The notes beneath the pieces are model-generated. The model was given only the letters and a program-made list of their open reading frames with translations, did no database searches and was not told the DNA's origin. From Streptomyces endocoffeicus (GTDB lineage: Bacteria; Actinomycetota; Actinomycetes; Streptomycetales; Streptomycetaceae): 64,000 nucleotides of DNA. Made by a program: the position numbers and the translations under genes. The DNA lies in contig NZ_JAERRG010000020.1 in NCBI RefSeq assembly GCF_016741935.1, forward strand, positions 151,614-215,613, in the 5' to 3' direction. This document shows, piece by piece, positions 15,601 to 27,300 of the stretch. Numbering within the stretch: the first letter of the stretch is position 1; each line of letters begins with the position of its first letter.

Positions 15601-18364
15601 GCGGCCCCTCGCGGAAGGGCCGCTCACCGCCGAGGAGTTGGACCGGAACGCCGAGGCGTTGCGGGAGCTGCTCGAGGAGAGTGTGGGCTCCGCCGAGCGC
15701 CAGTTGTTCGAGTTGCGGACCGCCGCCGCCGAGGACGCGCGGATTCTGGGGGCGCTCGGTGACGGCGGGCTGTTGCCGCCGAGTGCCGATGTGCTGGCGG
15801 CCGTCGAGTTCCTCGGGGAGCACGGCATCCCCGCGCTCCCCGGCTGGCGCTATCTCGCCCAGGCCGTGGACCCCGTCGACCACGCCGCCGTGCTCGCGGC
15901 CCGTCCCGAGCTGGTGGACGGTGTCGTCATCACCGACCCCGGCACCCACGCCCGCGCCCGTGAGGTGCTCGGCCAGGCGTCGCTGCTGCCGCGGTCCGCC
16001 GTGGCCGTCGGGACGTCGGCCGCGCTGCTCGCGCCGACGCCCGCGCCGGGCGGCGAGGACAGCGGGGTCTTCCTCGTGCCGCCGAACCCGGCGATGCACG
16101 ACGAGCGCGCCGCCGACGACGAGCGGCGCGGGCTGCGGGCCCGCGCCACCGCGCGGGACGAGGAGATCAGGGCGCTCGCCGCGCGGCTGGCCGGGGACCG
16201 GGCGCTGTCCGCGCGGCTCGCCTCCTGGCGCACCGGCTGCCCGCCCGGGCGGCTCGCGGAGCTCGCGGCGGCGACCGAGACCGGACGGGAGACCGCCGAC
16301 ACCGCGCAGCGCGACCTCGTGGAGGCGCGTACGGCACGGGCCGAGGCCGACGAGGCCGCCACCGAGGCCGCCCGCGTCCGGGACGAGCGCCAGGAGGCGG
16401 CGCAGCGGGCCCGCCGGGTGGCGGACGCGCTGGCCGGTCTGGCGTACCGGCTGCGGGAGCGCGCCACCTGGCAGACCCGGCTGCGCGAACTGGCCGAGGA
16501 GGCCGTCGAGTACGAGGAGCGCGCCGCGGGCTGTGTGGACCGGGCCCGCGCCGCCGACGAGGACCGGCGCGCCGCCCAGCGCGCGGCTGACGACGCGCGC
16601 CGTACCGCCCGCGCCCTGCGCGCCGAGCGCGCGGAGATCGCGGGCGCCCCCGACGACCTCGGCGAGGCCACCGAGCCGGCCTCCGCCTCGCTGCCCGCGC
16701 TCCGTGAGGCGTACCGCGCCGCCTCCCAGGTCTACGAGAAGGTCGGCGTCGGCGCCGACCTCCGCGCCGAACAGGCCCGCGCCGAAAGCGACGAGAGCGC
16801 GGCCCTCGCCACCCTCGACCGGCTCACCAACAAGGTCCGCACCCGCGCCGCCCAGCTCCTGGAGGGCACCGACGGCGCCGACGGCCCCTCCCGGCAGGCC
16901 GCCGCCGCCCGCGCCGAATCGCTGGTGCAGATGCTGGAGAGCCGCGCGTCGGCGGCGAGCGAGCAGCTGGGCCGGCTGCGCGGCGAGGCCGAGCGGCTCG
17001 CTCCCGCCGACGGCGACGCCCACACCGAGCTGCCGGAGGAGACGGTCCCGGCCGACGCCGAGCAGGCGAAGGAGCTGCTGCGCACCGCCAACGGCGAACT
17101 GGCCGCCCGTACGGACGCCCTGGACACCGCCCGCACCGCCCACGCCGACACGGTGCGCGCCCACCGCGCCGCCGAGGACGCCGCGGGCGGCTTCGACGAG
17201 ACCGCCGCCCTGCTGCGGGATCTGCTGCGGGACGGCCCCGGCGCGGAGGACGACGGCGAGCGGCCCGAGCCGTACGCCGGGGATCTCGCCGAGGCCCGTC
17301 AGGCCGCCGCCGAGACCCGCCGCTCACTGCGCGGCTGCGCCGCCGACCTGTCGGCGGCCGAGTCCTCGGTGCGGGAGGCGAGCGACGTCCTCGTACGGCA
17401 CGCCAACTCCACCCGCTACGAGCAGGTGCGCACCCCCGCCCGCCAGCAGATCCGGGAGCTCCCCGCGGCCGCGCTGCCCGAGCACGCCGCCGCCTGGGCC
17501 GAGGCGTTCGCGCCCCGGCTGCGTGTGCTCACCGACGAGCTGGAGCAGCTGGAGCGCAACCGCGACTCGATCGTGGACCGGCTGCGCGGCCTCGTCGAGT
17601 CCTGCCTCGCCACGCTGCGTTCGGCGCAGCGGCTCTCCCGGCTCCCGGAGGGGCTCGGCGAGTGGTCGGGCCAGGAGTTCCTGCGGATCCGCTTCGAGGA
17701 CCCCGACCAGGCCTCGCTCACCGAGCGGCTCGGTGAGGTCATCGACGAGGCCACCCGCTCCGCCGTCCGGAAGAACTCCGATCTGCGCCGGGACGGCATG
17801 TCGCTGCTGCTGCGCGGGGTCCATGCCGCGCTCCAGCCGCGCGGCGTGGCCGTGGAGATCCTCAAGCCGGACGCGGTGCTGCGGGCCGAGCGGGTGCCGG
17901 TGGGGCAGATGGGCGATGTGTTCTCCGGCGGCCAGCTGCTGACCGCCGCCATCGCGCTGTACTGCACGATGGCGGCCCTGCGCAGCAACGACCGGGGCCG
18001 GGACAAGCACCGCCACGCGGGCACGCTCTTCCTCGACAACCCGATCGGCCGCGCCAACGCCACCTATCTGCTGGAGCTCCAGCGGGCGGTGGCGGACGCG
18101 CTGGGGGTGCAGCTGCTCTATACGACGGGGCTGTTCGACACCACGGCGCTGGCCGAGTTCCCGCTGGTGATCAGGTTGCGCAATGACGCGGATCTGCGGG
18201 CCGGCCTGAAGTACATCAGCGTCGAGGAGCATCTGCGGCCGGGTCTGCCGGTCCGCGAGCCGGAGGAGGAGCAGCAGGTGCACGGCCAGATCACCGCCAC
18301 CCGGATGTACCGCCGCCCCGAGGCGGACGCGGAGGCGCCCGCCGGGGCGGCGGACCGGACATGA
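12692..18364 (+). CDS. Giant SMC/MukB-like ATPase (1890 residues) with acidic insert
   Basis: N-terminal head with Walker A ENGGGKS (Gly66-Lys69-Ser70). Coiled coil, very rich in Ala, Glu and Arg, runs over ~310-620. A low-complexity acidic/Pro insert spans ~625-970, with repeated VTVR.. and AAESRP segments. A globular segment at ~975-1130 (LPGWRYLAQAV) follows and could be the hinge. A second coiled coil runs over ~1130-1690. The C-terminal head has signature FSGGQ (1744-1748) and Walker B LFLDN (Asp1782-Asn1783). SMC proteins normally have Glu after the Walker B Asp; here it is Asn. The layout resembles MukB/JetC, which clamp and extrude DNA. ATG 12692 lies 76 bases after the KITE stop. It ends 10 bases before the convergent giant repeat gene. 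Confidence 0.8.
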   Translation: MYELSRIRLYSIGPAGARYADTVLDLRGVGEPVPSPAPTQAEFFEEEPVGPPRRPAPAGVLFLENGGGKSVLLKLIFSVMLPGHRNTLGGASSGVLRKFLLADDCGHVALEWQHTVTGETVVVGKVSEWRGRQVSNDPRKFAEAWYSFRPGPGMSLDSLPVAESAAVRPAVEGASTARGRRRTMKGFRDALTEAAKAYPHLDVVWVEIHERWNEHLGELGLDPELFRYQREMNADEGEAAGLFAVKNDSDFTDLLLRAVTDTRDTDGLADLVHGFAHKLGRRAELTAEREFTAGSLDLLQRIADAAERREQARGVHAGAERRTRTLARRLSARGAEERARAAELAERVASAAEAVTDAEGARGRSDLVAAELAYRHASLALAAAEKGAAAQRRELNDARTLHSAWQAAETVLRHRAAADRSARVAAAIREAERDAAPALAARAKAAADLVRALHAAAEDGERVANGEEERSAVLQEAGEAAHRDATSAATAAQRARSDTEHLRQRLAEVEQETAEAVRAGWLDDSAPDADPARAALAASDAEKTTVAAFDEARETARRTADHAKSAAAEEARAELAAARAVDAARAAESAYDAERRAAEALGAEQRLVELLGLPQPPATVPAPRGTTTRPSPADARAARGVTVRVPGADGVGRRGARALPTDSDRAGWITVHVDEEDTDDVGLSQLPAAFRADPSAHTIPVDCGPAPHDHAYAPEEPPTDIRERFAGEDYAGMGAAPARPTDDPAARGDGVPASCALGEPCPVDEVPGGGSVPVGGARTDAGPVGEAEEAPSTRHGAASVEDAEAGPGETPGRRPLAAESRPAGRVTVRIDEAEDAPSGDGLPRPEGHRGGAPDVAADPHGDGGKAATDSADVAHAAPPGGSRGGARVVAAESRPSEEVSARVGDGDDGQAVGETAATGTRPANVTPADAVTPADADPDPDPDDSDCWSPEPGGDPEPEPNRGHRTPPAPRPLAEGPLTAEELDRNAEALRELLEESVGSAERQLFELRTAAAEDARILGALGDGGLLPPSADVLAAVEFLGEHGIPALPGWRYLAQAVDPVDHAAVLAARPELVDGVVITDPGTHARAREVLGQASLLPRSAVAVGTSAALLAPTPAPGGEDSGVFLVPPNPAMHDERAADDERRGLRARATARDEEIRALAARLAGDRALSARLASWRTGCPPGRLAELAAATETGRETADTAQRDLVEARTARAEADEAATEAARVRDERQEAAQRARRVADALAGLAYRLRERATWQTRLRELAEEAVEYEERAAGCVDRARAADEDRRAAQRAADDARRTARALRAERAEIAGAPDDLGEATEPASASLPALREAYRAASQVYEKVGVGADLRAEQARAESDESAALATLDRLTNKVRTRAAQLLEGTDGADGPSRQAAAARAESLVQMLESRASAASEQLGRLRGEAERLAPADGDAHTELPEETVPADAEQAKELLRTANGELAARTDALDTARTAHADTVRAHRAAEDAAGGFDETAALLRDLLRDGPGAEDDGERPEPYAGDLAEARQAAAETRRSLRGCAADLSAAESSVREASDVLVRHANSTRYEQVRTPARQQIRELPAAALPEHAAAWAEAFAPRLRVLTDELEQLERNRDSIVDRLRGLVESCLATLRSAQRLSRLPEGLGEWSGQEFLRIRFEDPDQASLTERLGEVIDEATRSAVRKNSDLRRDGMSLLLRGVHAALQPRGVAVEILKPDAVLRAERVPVGQMGDVFSGGQLLTAAIALYCTMAALRSNDRGRDKHRHAGTLFLDNPIGRANATYLLELQRAVADALGVQLLYTTGLFDTTALAEFPLVIRLRNDADLRAGLKYISVEEHLRPGLPVREPEEEQQVHGQITATRMYRRPEADAEAPAGAADRT

Positions 18365-18374
18365 GCCCGGCGGG

Positions 18375-21300
18375 CTAGCCCGAACCGGTGTTCACCGTCT
18401 GGGTGATGGACGCCGAGGAGGCCGCGAAGTTGACATCGCCGTTGTAGTTGGCGGTGACGGTATGCGTCCCCTTCTGCAGCGGGTTGAACGTCGCGGAGGC
18501 GGTGCCGTTCACCAGCGTCACCACCTGGGGGGTGCGATTGGTAATGGCCAGGGTGACGGTCCCGGTGGGTGTCCCCGTACCGGGGGCGACGGGGGACACG
18601 GTCGCGGTGACCGTCACCGGATCGCTCACCAGAGAGGGATTCGGGGAGGAGACCACGGCCGTGGTGGTGGCCGCCTTGTTCACGGTCTGGGTGTCGGTGC
18701 CGCTGGACGTGGCGAAGTTCTCGGTCCCGTTGTAGGTGGCCGTGATGGTGAACGGGCTCCCGGTGGTGGTCGTGTAGGTGTGGGTGACGGTCGCGATGCC
18801 GCCGGAGAGGATGCCCACGGCGGTGTTGGTGCCGTCGCCGAAGGAGAAGGTGACCGCTCCGACCGGGGTGCCGGACGCGGACGAGACCGTCGCCCTGATG
18901 GTCACCGACTGACCCACCACCGAGGGGTCGGGGGTCGAGGTCACCGTGGTGGTGGTCGCGGCCTTGTTGTTGATGGTCTGGGTGTCGGTGCCGCTGGACG
19001 CGCTGAAGTTGGTGTCCCCGTTGTAGGTGGCCGTGATGGGGAAGGGGCTGCCCGTCCTGGTGGTGTAGGTGTGGTTGACGGTCGCGACGCCGCCGGAGAG
19101 GGTCACGGTGCTGTTGCCCGTACCGTCGCCGAAGCTGAAGGTCACGGTGCCGGTGGGGGTTCCGGCGCCGGGGGAGAGGGATGCCACGGTGGCGGTGAGG
19201 GTCACCGACTGCCCGGTCGCGGACGGGTCCGGCGCGGAGACCACGGTCGTGGTGGTGGCCGCCCGGCCCACGGTCTGGCTGTCGGTGCCGGTGGAGGCCG
19301 TGTAGTTGGTGTCGCCGTTGTAGGTGGCGGTGACCGGGTAGGGGCTGCCGGTCCTGGTGGTGTAGGCGTGGGCGGTGGTGGCCGTGCCGCCGGACAGCGG
19401 CGCGGTGACGGTCGGTGCGCCGTCGCCGAAGGAGAAGGTGACCGTCCCGGTCGGGATTCCGGCGCCGGGGAGGACCGATGCCACGGTGGCGGTGAGCGTG
19501 ACGGTCTGGCCGGTGACGCTGGGGTCAGGCGCGGAGGCGACGGTGGTCGTCGTGGCCGCCTTGTTGACCGTCTGGGTGTCGGTGCCGGTGGACGAGGTGT
19601 AGCCGTTGTCCCCGTTGTAGGTGGCGGTGACGGTGTACGGGCTGCCCGAGGTCCCCGCGTAGGCGTGGGTGACGGTGGCCACGCCCCCGGCGACGGGCGC
19701 CGTGGCGGTCGGTGTGCCGTCGCCGAAGGAGAAGGTGACGGTGCCGGTGGGCGTTCCGGAGCCGGGCCCGACCGGGGTGACGGTGGCGGTGAGGGCCACG
19801 GTCTGGCCGGTGACGGTGGGGTCGGGGGAGGAGGCGACGGTCGTGGTGGTGGCCGCTTTGTTGACGGTCTGGGTGTCGGTGCCGGTGGAGGGCGCGAAGC
19901 CGGTGTCGCCGTTGTAGGTGGCGGTGACCGTGAAGGGGCTGCCCGCGGCGGTGCTGTACGCGTGGGTAATGGTGGCCACGCTCCCGGCGACCGGCGCCGT
20001 GGCGGCCGGTGTGCCGTCGCCGAAGGAGAAGGTGACGGTGCCGGTGGGCGTTCCGGAGCCGGGCCCGACCGGGGTGACGGTGGCGGTGAGGGTGACGCTC
20101 TGCCCGGTGACGCCGGGGTCGGGCGAGGAGGACACCGCCGTCGTGGTGGCCGCCCTGTTGACCGTGTGCACATCGGTGCCGCTGGACGCCGTGTAGTCGG
20201 TGTCCCCGTTGTAGGTGGCGGTCACGGTGTACGGGCTGCCGGAGGTCCCCGCGTAGGAGTGGGTGACGGATGTGAGGCCGTCGGCGAGCGGCGCGGTGGC
20301 GGTCGGCGTGCCGTCGCCGAAGTCGAAGGTGACCGTCCCGGTCGGCACCCCCACCCCCGGGGCGATCGGCACCACCGTCGCGCTGAGGGTGACGGGCTGG
20401 CCGCTGACCGTGGGATCCGGCGCGGAGACCACCGCCGTCGTGGTGGCCGCCTGGTGCACGGTCTGGGTGTCGGTGCCGCTGGACGAGAGGAAGCTGGGGT
20501 CGCCGTCGTAGGTGGCGGTCACCGTGAAGCCGCCGGCGGTCGTATAGGCGTGGCTGATCGTGGCCACCCCATTGGCCAGCGGCGCCGACGCGACCGGGGA
20601 GCCGTCGCCGAAGTCGAAGGTGACGGTGCCGGTCGGCACCCCCGCCCCCGGGGCGATGGGGGCCACCGTCGCCGTGAGGGTCACCGGCTGCCCGACCACG
20701 GAGGGATCGGGCGCGGAGGCCACCGTCGTGGTCGTGGACGCCGGGGCGACCGTCTGGGTGTCCGTGCCCGCGGAGGAGCTGAAGTTGACGTCCCCGCTGT
20801 AGGTGGCGGTGACCGTGTACGGGCTGCCCACCGCGGTCGTGTAGGAGTGGACCACGGTCGCCACCCCGGCGGAGAGCGACGCCGTGGCGGTCGGCCTGCC
20901 GTCGCCGAAGTCGAAGGTCACCGTGCCGGTGGGGACCCCGGCACCGGGCGGGGTCGGTGCCACGGTCGCGGTGAAGGTCACCGCCCGGCCGGTCACCGAG
21001 GGGTCCGGGGAGGAGGTCACGGTGGTCGATGTGGTGGCGGCGCTCGCCGACACCGTGTGCGTCCCGGTGGCGGTGGAGGGCGCGAAGTCGGCGTCGCCGC
21101 TGTAGGCGGCGGTGACCGCGAAGGGGCTGCCGACCGAGGTCGCGTAGGGGTGGGCCACGGTGGCCACCCCGCCGCTGACCGGTGCGGTGGCGGTCGGCGT
21201 GCCGTCCCCGAAGTCGAAGGTGACCGTGCCGGTCGGGCTGCCCGCCCCCGGGGCCGCGGCGGCGACCCTGGCGGTGAAGGTGACCTGCTCGCCCGCCACG

Positions 21301-24300
21301 GACGGGTCCGGAGAGGTGACCAGGGAAGTGGCGGAGGCCGCCTGACCGACCGTCTGGGTGTCGGTTCCGATGGAGGCGGTGAAGTCGGCGTCGCCGCTGT
21401 AGGAGACGGTGATGGTGTACGGGCTGCCGGAGGTGCTCGGGTAGGCGTGGGTGACGCTCGCCGCCCCGTTGACGAGCGGCGCGGTGACGGCCGGGCCGCC
21501 GTCGCCGGGGTCGAAGGTGACGGTGCCGGTGGGGATGCCGTCCCCCGGTACCGCCGGTGCGACGGTGGCGCCGATGGTCACCGCCTGACCGGCCACCGAG
21601 GGGTCGGGGGCCGAGGTCACCGTGGTGATGGTCGCGGCCGGGTGCACGGTCTGGGTGGCGGTGCCGGCGGACGCGGTGAAGTCGGCGTCGCCGCTGTAGT
21701 CCGCCGTGATGGTGTACGGACTGTCGAAGGCGATCGGATAGGCGTGGGTGGTGGTCGCCACCCCGCCGGTGACCGGCGCAGTGACGGCCCCCGTCCCGTC
21801 GCCGAAGTCGAAGGTGACGGTTCCGGTGGGGGTTCCGGCTCCCGGTGCGACGGCCGCGATGGTGGCGGTGACGGTCACCGGCTGGCCGGTGACCGACGGA
21901 TTCGGCGACGAGTCCACCGCCGTCGTCGACAACGCCCGCTCGACGCTATGCGTTTCCGTCTTCACCGAGCCGATGAAGTGGGCGTCCCCGCCGTAGGTGG
22001 CGGTGACCGTGTACGGGCTGCCCGCCGCGGTCGCGTAGGTGTGAGCGGCCGTCGCCACACCGTCCGTCACCGGGACGTCGACCGTCTGCGTGCCGTCGCC
22101 GAAGTCGTAGGTCACCGTGCCCGTGGGCGCGCCCGCGCCCGGGGCGACCGGCGCCACCCTCGCGAGGAACGTCACCGGCTGGCCCGTGACCGACGGCTCC
22201 GGCAGATCGCTGACGGCGACGGTGGTCGAGGCGCGGCCCACGGTCTGGATGTCGGTGCCGAGGGATGTGCGGAAGTCCGCGTCGCCGTCGTAGGTGGCGA
22301 TGATGGTGTACGGGCTGCCGGAGGCGTCGGTGTAGGCGTGGGTGACGGTGGCCACGCCCGCGGTCATGGGCGCGGTGAGGGCCGGGCTGCCGTCGCCGGG
22401 GTCGAAGGTGACGGTGCCGGTGGGGGTTCCGGCTCCTGGTGCGACGGCCGAGACGGTGGCGGTGATGGTCACCGGCTGACCCGTCACCGAGGGACCGGGC
22501 GAGGAGGTCACATCGGTGTCGGTGGAAGCCGGGGCGACGGTCTGGGTGTCGGTGCCGGTGGAGGCGGTGAAGTCGGAGTCGCCGCCGTAGTTCGCCGTGA
22601 TGGTGTACGGGCTGCCCGAGGTGTCGGCCCAGGCGTGGGTGACGGTGGCCACGCCCGCGGTCATGGGCGCGGTGAGGGCCGGGCTGCCGTCGCCGGGGTC
22701 GAAGGTGACGGTGCCGGTGGGGGTTCCGGCTCCTGGTGCGACGGCCGAGACGGTGGCGGTGATGGTCACCGGCTGGCCCGCCACCGACGGATCCGGCGCC
22801 GAGACCACCGCGGTGGTGGTGAGGGCCCGGCCGACGGAGTGGGTGACGAGGTCGCCGGAGCCCGTGAAGTCGGGGCTGCCGCCGTACGTGGCGGTGACGG
22901 GGTACGGGCTGCCCGCCGCGGTCGTATAGGCGTGCACGGCCGTCGCCAGGCCGTCGACGACCGGGGTCGCGGCCGGGGTGCTGCCGTCGCCGAAGTCGAA
23001 CGTCACCGTCCCGGTCGGCGAGCCCCCGCCCGGTGCCACGGGCGCCACGGTCGCCGTGAACGAGACCGGCCGGCCCACGACGGACGGCTCCGGCGCGGAG
23101 CTCACCGTGGTGGTCGTCGCGGACTGCAGGACGGTTTGGTCCTCGGTGTCCACCGAGGACCGGAAGTCGTCGCTGCCGCCGTATGTCGCGGTGATCGTGT
23201 ACGGGCTGCCGAGCCTGCTCGGGTATGCGTGCGAAAGGATGGCGGCCCCTCCGGTCAGGGGCACGTCGACCGCCTGCGTGCCGTCGCCGAAGTCGAAGGT
23301 GACCGCGCCGGACGGCACCCCGGCCCCGGGCGGCACCGGGGTGACCGTCGCCGTGACGGTCACCTCCTCGCCCACCACCGACGGATCGGGATCGGCGGTC
23401 ACCGTGATGGTGGTCGAGGACGGATGGACGGTGTGGGTGTCGGTGCCGGTGGAGGGCGCGAAGTCGCCGTCGTCGCCGTAGGTGGCGCTGATGGTGTACG
23501 GGCTGCCGGACGTCCCCGGATAGGCGTGGGTGACCGCCGCCACTCCGGCCACGCTGGGGGCGGTGACCGGCGGAGTGCCGTCGCCGAAGTCGAAGGTGAC
23601 GGTGCCGTTGGTGGTGCCCGAACCCGGGGCGACGACCGCCACGTTGGCGGTGACGGTCACGGGCTGGCCGACCTGGGACGGGTCCGGCGAGGAGAAGACG
23701 GTGGTGGCGGTGGCCGCCGGGTTCACGGTCTGGGTGAGGGTGTCCGTGGATCCGGTGAAGCTCACGTCCCCGTCGTAGGTGGCGGTGACCGTGTACGGGC
23801 TGCCCGCGGTGTGGGGGTAGGCGTGGACGGCGATCGCGGTTCCGCCGGTCAGGGGTGCCCGGACCGTCGGGCCGCCGTCGCCGAAGTCGAAGGTCACCGT
23901 GGAGGGCGGGGTCCCCGCGCCCGGCTGCCCCGACGCCACGGTCGCGGTGAAGGTGACCGGCCGGCCCGTCACGGACGGATTCGGCGCGGAGCTCAGCGTC
24001 GTGGACGACGAGGCCGGGGTGACCGTCTGGATGTCCAGCCCGGTCGACCCGGTGAAGTCGTCGTCCCCGCTGTAGGTGGCGATGATCGTGTACGGGCTGC
24101 CCGCCGTCGAGGCGTAGGCATGGCTGGTCGTCGCCGTGTCGCCGGTGAGCGGGACGGTGACGGTCGTGCTGCCGTCGCCGAAGTCGAAGGTCACGGTGCC
24201 GGTGGCGGTGCCCGCGGCGGGCGGCAGGACCGTCACGGTCGCGGAGACGGTCACCGCCTCGCCGATGACGGACGGGTCCGGGGTGGTGCTCACCGTCGTC

Positions 24301-27300
24301 GCGGTGGCCGAGACGTTCATCTCCACCTGCTGGACGGTTGTGCCGGTGGAGGTGGCGAAGCTGTCGTCCCCGCTGTAGGCGGCGGTGATGGTGTACGGGC
24401 TGCCGGCGGTCGAGATGTAGGCGTGTGTCGTCGTGGCCACGCCGTTGGCGACCGGCGTGGTGGCGGTCGTGGTGCCGTCGCCGAAGTCGAAGGTCACGGT
24501 GCCGGTCGGCGCGCCCGCGCCCGGCGGCACCGGCGCCACCCGCGCGATCAGCGTGACGGTCTGGCCCACCGCCGACGGAGTCGGTGACGAGGTCACGACG
24601 GTGGTGGTCGCGGCCGGTGCGACGGCGTGGACGAGGGTGTTCTCGGACGGGGCGAAGTCGGCGTCGCCGCCGTACTCGGCCGCGATGGTGTAGGGGCTGC
24701 CGGCCGTGCTGGCGTAGGCATGCGTGACCGTGGCCGAACCGGCCACGAGCTGGGCGGTGACCGGCGGGCTGCCGTCGCCGAAGTCGATGGTGACCGGTCC
24801 GGTCGGGGTGCCCGCGCCGGGCCCGGTGGGGGCCACGGTGACCGTGACCAGCTCGCCCGTGACGGACGGGTCGGGTGTGGCGGTGATCGTGGTGGCGGTC
24901 GCGGCCGGGTCGACGGTGTGGAGCTTGGTGCCGACGGACGCCACGAAGTTGGCGTCGCCGTCGTAGGTGGCGGTGACCGTGTACGGGCTGCCGACCGCGG
25001 TGGTGTAGGCGTGATCCGTGGTCGCCGTACCGCCGGTGAGGGGGAGGGCGACGGGCGCGATGCCGTCGCCGAAGTCGAAGGTGACCGTGCCGGCCGGGGT
25101 GCCGGAGGCGGGGGGCGCGGCCGCGACGGTCGCGGTGAAGGTCACCGTCTCGCCGGTCACCGAGGGGGACGGCGAGGCGGTCAGCACCGTGGTCGACACG
25201 CCCTGGACGACCTGCTGGCCGTCCGTCGCCGAGGACGGCTGGAAGTTGGTGTCGCCGCTGTAGGTGGCCGTGACCGTGTACGTGGTCGCCGACTCCGGGT
25301 TGGTGTGGGCCACCGTGGCCGTGCCGCCGGCCACGGGCGCCGTGACGGGCGGCGTGCTGTCGCTGAACTCGAACGTCACCGTGCCCGTGGGCGAACCGGC
25401 CCCCGGGGTGTCGGGGGTGACCTTCGCGATGAACGTCGTGGACTGCCCCACGCTGGACGGGTCGGGCACGGAGGTCAGGGCGGTGGCGGTGGTGGCCGGT
25501 TCGACGGTCTGGACGTCGGTGCCGCTGGACGCGGTGAAATCGACATCGCCGTTGTAGGTGGCGGTGACCGTGTAGGGGCTGCCCGCGGTGTCGGTGTAGG
25601 TGTACGTGGCGGTCGCGGTGTCACCGGAGAGGGGCGCGGTGAGGAGCGGGGTGCCGTCCCCGGGGTCGAAGGTGACCGTCCCGGTCGGGGTGCCCGCGCC
25701 GGGCGGCACGGCCGTGACCGTGGCGGTGAAGGTCACGGGGTCGCCCACCGCCGAGGGGTCGGGCGCGGTGGTCACGGCGGTCGCGGTGGCGGCCCGCTGG
25801 ACGGTCTGCGAGTCGGTGCCGAGGGACGTCAGGAAGTTCGTGTCGCCGTTGTAGGTGGCGATGATGGCGTAGGGGCTGCCGGTGGTGTCGGTGTAGGTGT
25901 GGGTGGCGGTCGCCTGGCCCGTGGATACGGGCTGGGTGAGGGTCGGGGTGCCGTCGCCGAAGTCGAGGGTGACCGTGCCCGTCGGGGTGCCCGCCCCTGG
26001 GGAGACCGCCGTGACCGTGGCGGTGACGGTCACGGGCTCGCCCACCGCCGAAGGATCGGGTGCGGAGGACACGGCGGTCGCGGTCGAGGACCGCCCCACC
26101 GACTGGAGGTCCGTCCCCGTGGAGGCGGTGAAGTTGGTGTCGCCGTTGTAGGTGGCGGTGACGGTGTAGGGGCTGCCGGTGGTGTCGGTGTAGGTGTGGG
26201 TGGCTGTCGCCTGGCCCGCGGGTACGGGCTGGGTGAGGGTCGGGGTGCCGTCGCCGAAGTCGAGGGTGACCGTGCCCGTCGGTGCTCCCGCCCCCGGGGA
26301 GACCGCCGTGACCGTGGCGGTGACGGTCACCGGCTGGCCGACGACGGACGGACCCGGTGCGGTGCTCACCGCGGTGGCCGTCGCCGCCTGCTCGACGATC
26401 TGGGTGTCCGTCCCCGTGGCGGGCGTGAAGTTGGTGTCGCCGTGGTAGGTGGCGGTGACCGGGTACGGGCTGCCGGAGACATCCGTGTAGGCGTGGGTCA
26501 CGGTCGCCGCACCGTTCGCCAGCGGCTGGGTGACGGCCGGGGTGCCGTCGCCGAAGTCGAACGTCACCGTCCCGGTCGGCGCACCGGCTCCGGGCGGCGC
26601 GGGGGCCACCTGGGCGACGAAGGTGACGGGCTGTCCGGGCACGGACGGATCGGGGGCGGAGTTCACCGTGGTGGTGGTCGACGCCTGGCCGACGGTCTGG
26701 GTGTCCGTGCCCGTCGAGGCCGTGAAGTACAGATCGCCGCCGTACTCGGCCGTGACGGCGTACGGGGCGATCGACGGTGCGGCGTAGGTGTGGCCGACCG
26801 TGGCCGTGCCACCCGTGAGGGAGACGGCCACGGTCGGGCTTCCGTCGCCGAAGTCGAAGGTGACGGTGGAGGTGGGGGTGCCCGCCGTGGGCGGAACGCC
26901 CGCCACCACGGCGGTGAAGGTCACCGGCTGGCCGACGACGGAGGGGTCGGGCGCGGAGGTGACGGTCGTGGTGGACGGCGCCACGTAGTTGAAGCCGTCC
27001 GGAACCGTCACGCTGCCCCCGGCGGTGGTGACGGTGATGTCGGCGGGGCCGGGCACGTTCGGGGGCGTCACCACGACCAGCACGGTGTCGGAGATCGACC
27101 CGAAGGACGTGGCGGGGACACCGCCGAAGGTGACGGCGGTGACATGGCTGAGCCCGGTGCCGGTCAGGACGACGGGCTCGCCGCCCGCCGTGGACCCCGT
27201 GGTCGGGCTGACGTCGGTGACGACCGGCACGGCGGCGTAGGTGTAGCGCAGCCGGTTGCTCACCCCGCCCACGGTGATGACGTACACCGGAACGGTGCCG

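Noticed and set aside
14582..17164. Long minus-strand frame opposite the SMC-like ATPase
   Set aside because: Low-complexity Gly/Arg/Val composition typical of an antisense shadow; the plus strand has Walker A, signature and Walker B motifs in order.
10155..18375. A JetD/MksG-type nuclease gene completing a Wadjet operon
   Set aside because: No TOPRIM or topoisomerase-like protein is encoded between 8.8 and 18.4 kb on either strand; flanking genes are DUF2891 and the giant repeat gene.
18400..26960. CRISPR array or other short-repeat system
   Set aside because: The period is about 295 bases, the repeats are coding and in frame throughout, and there are no unique spacers.
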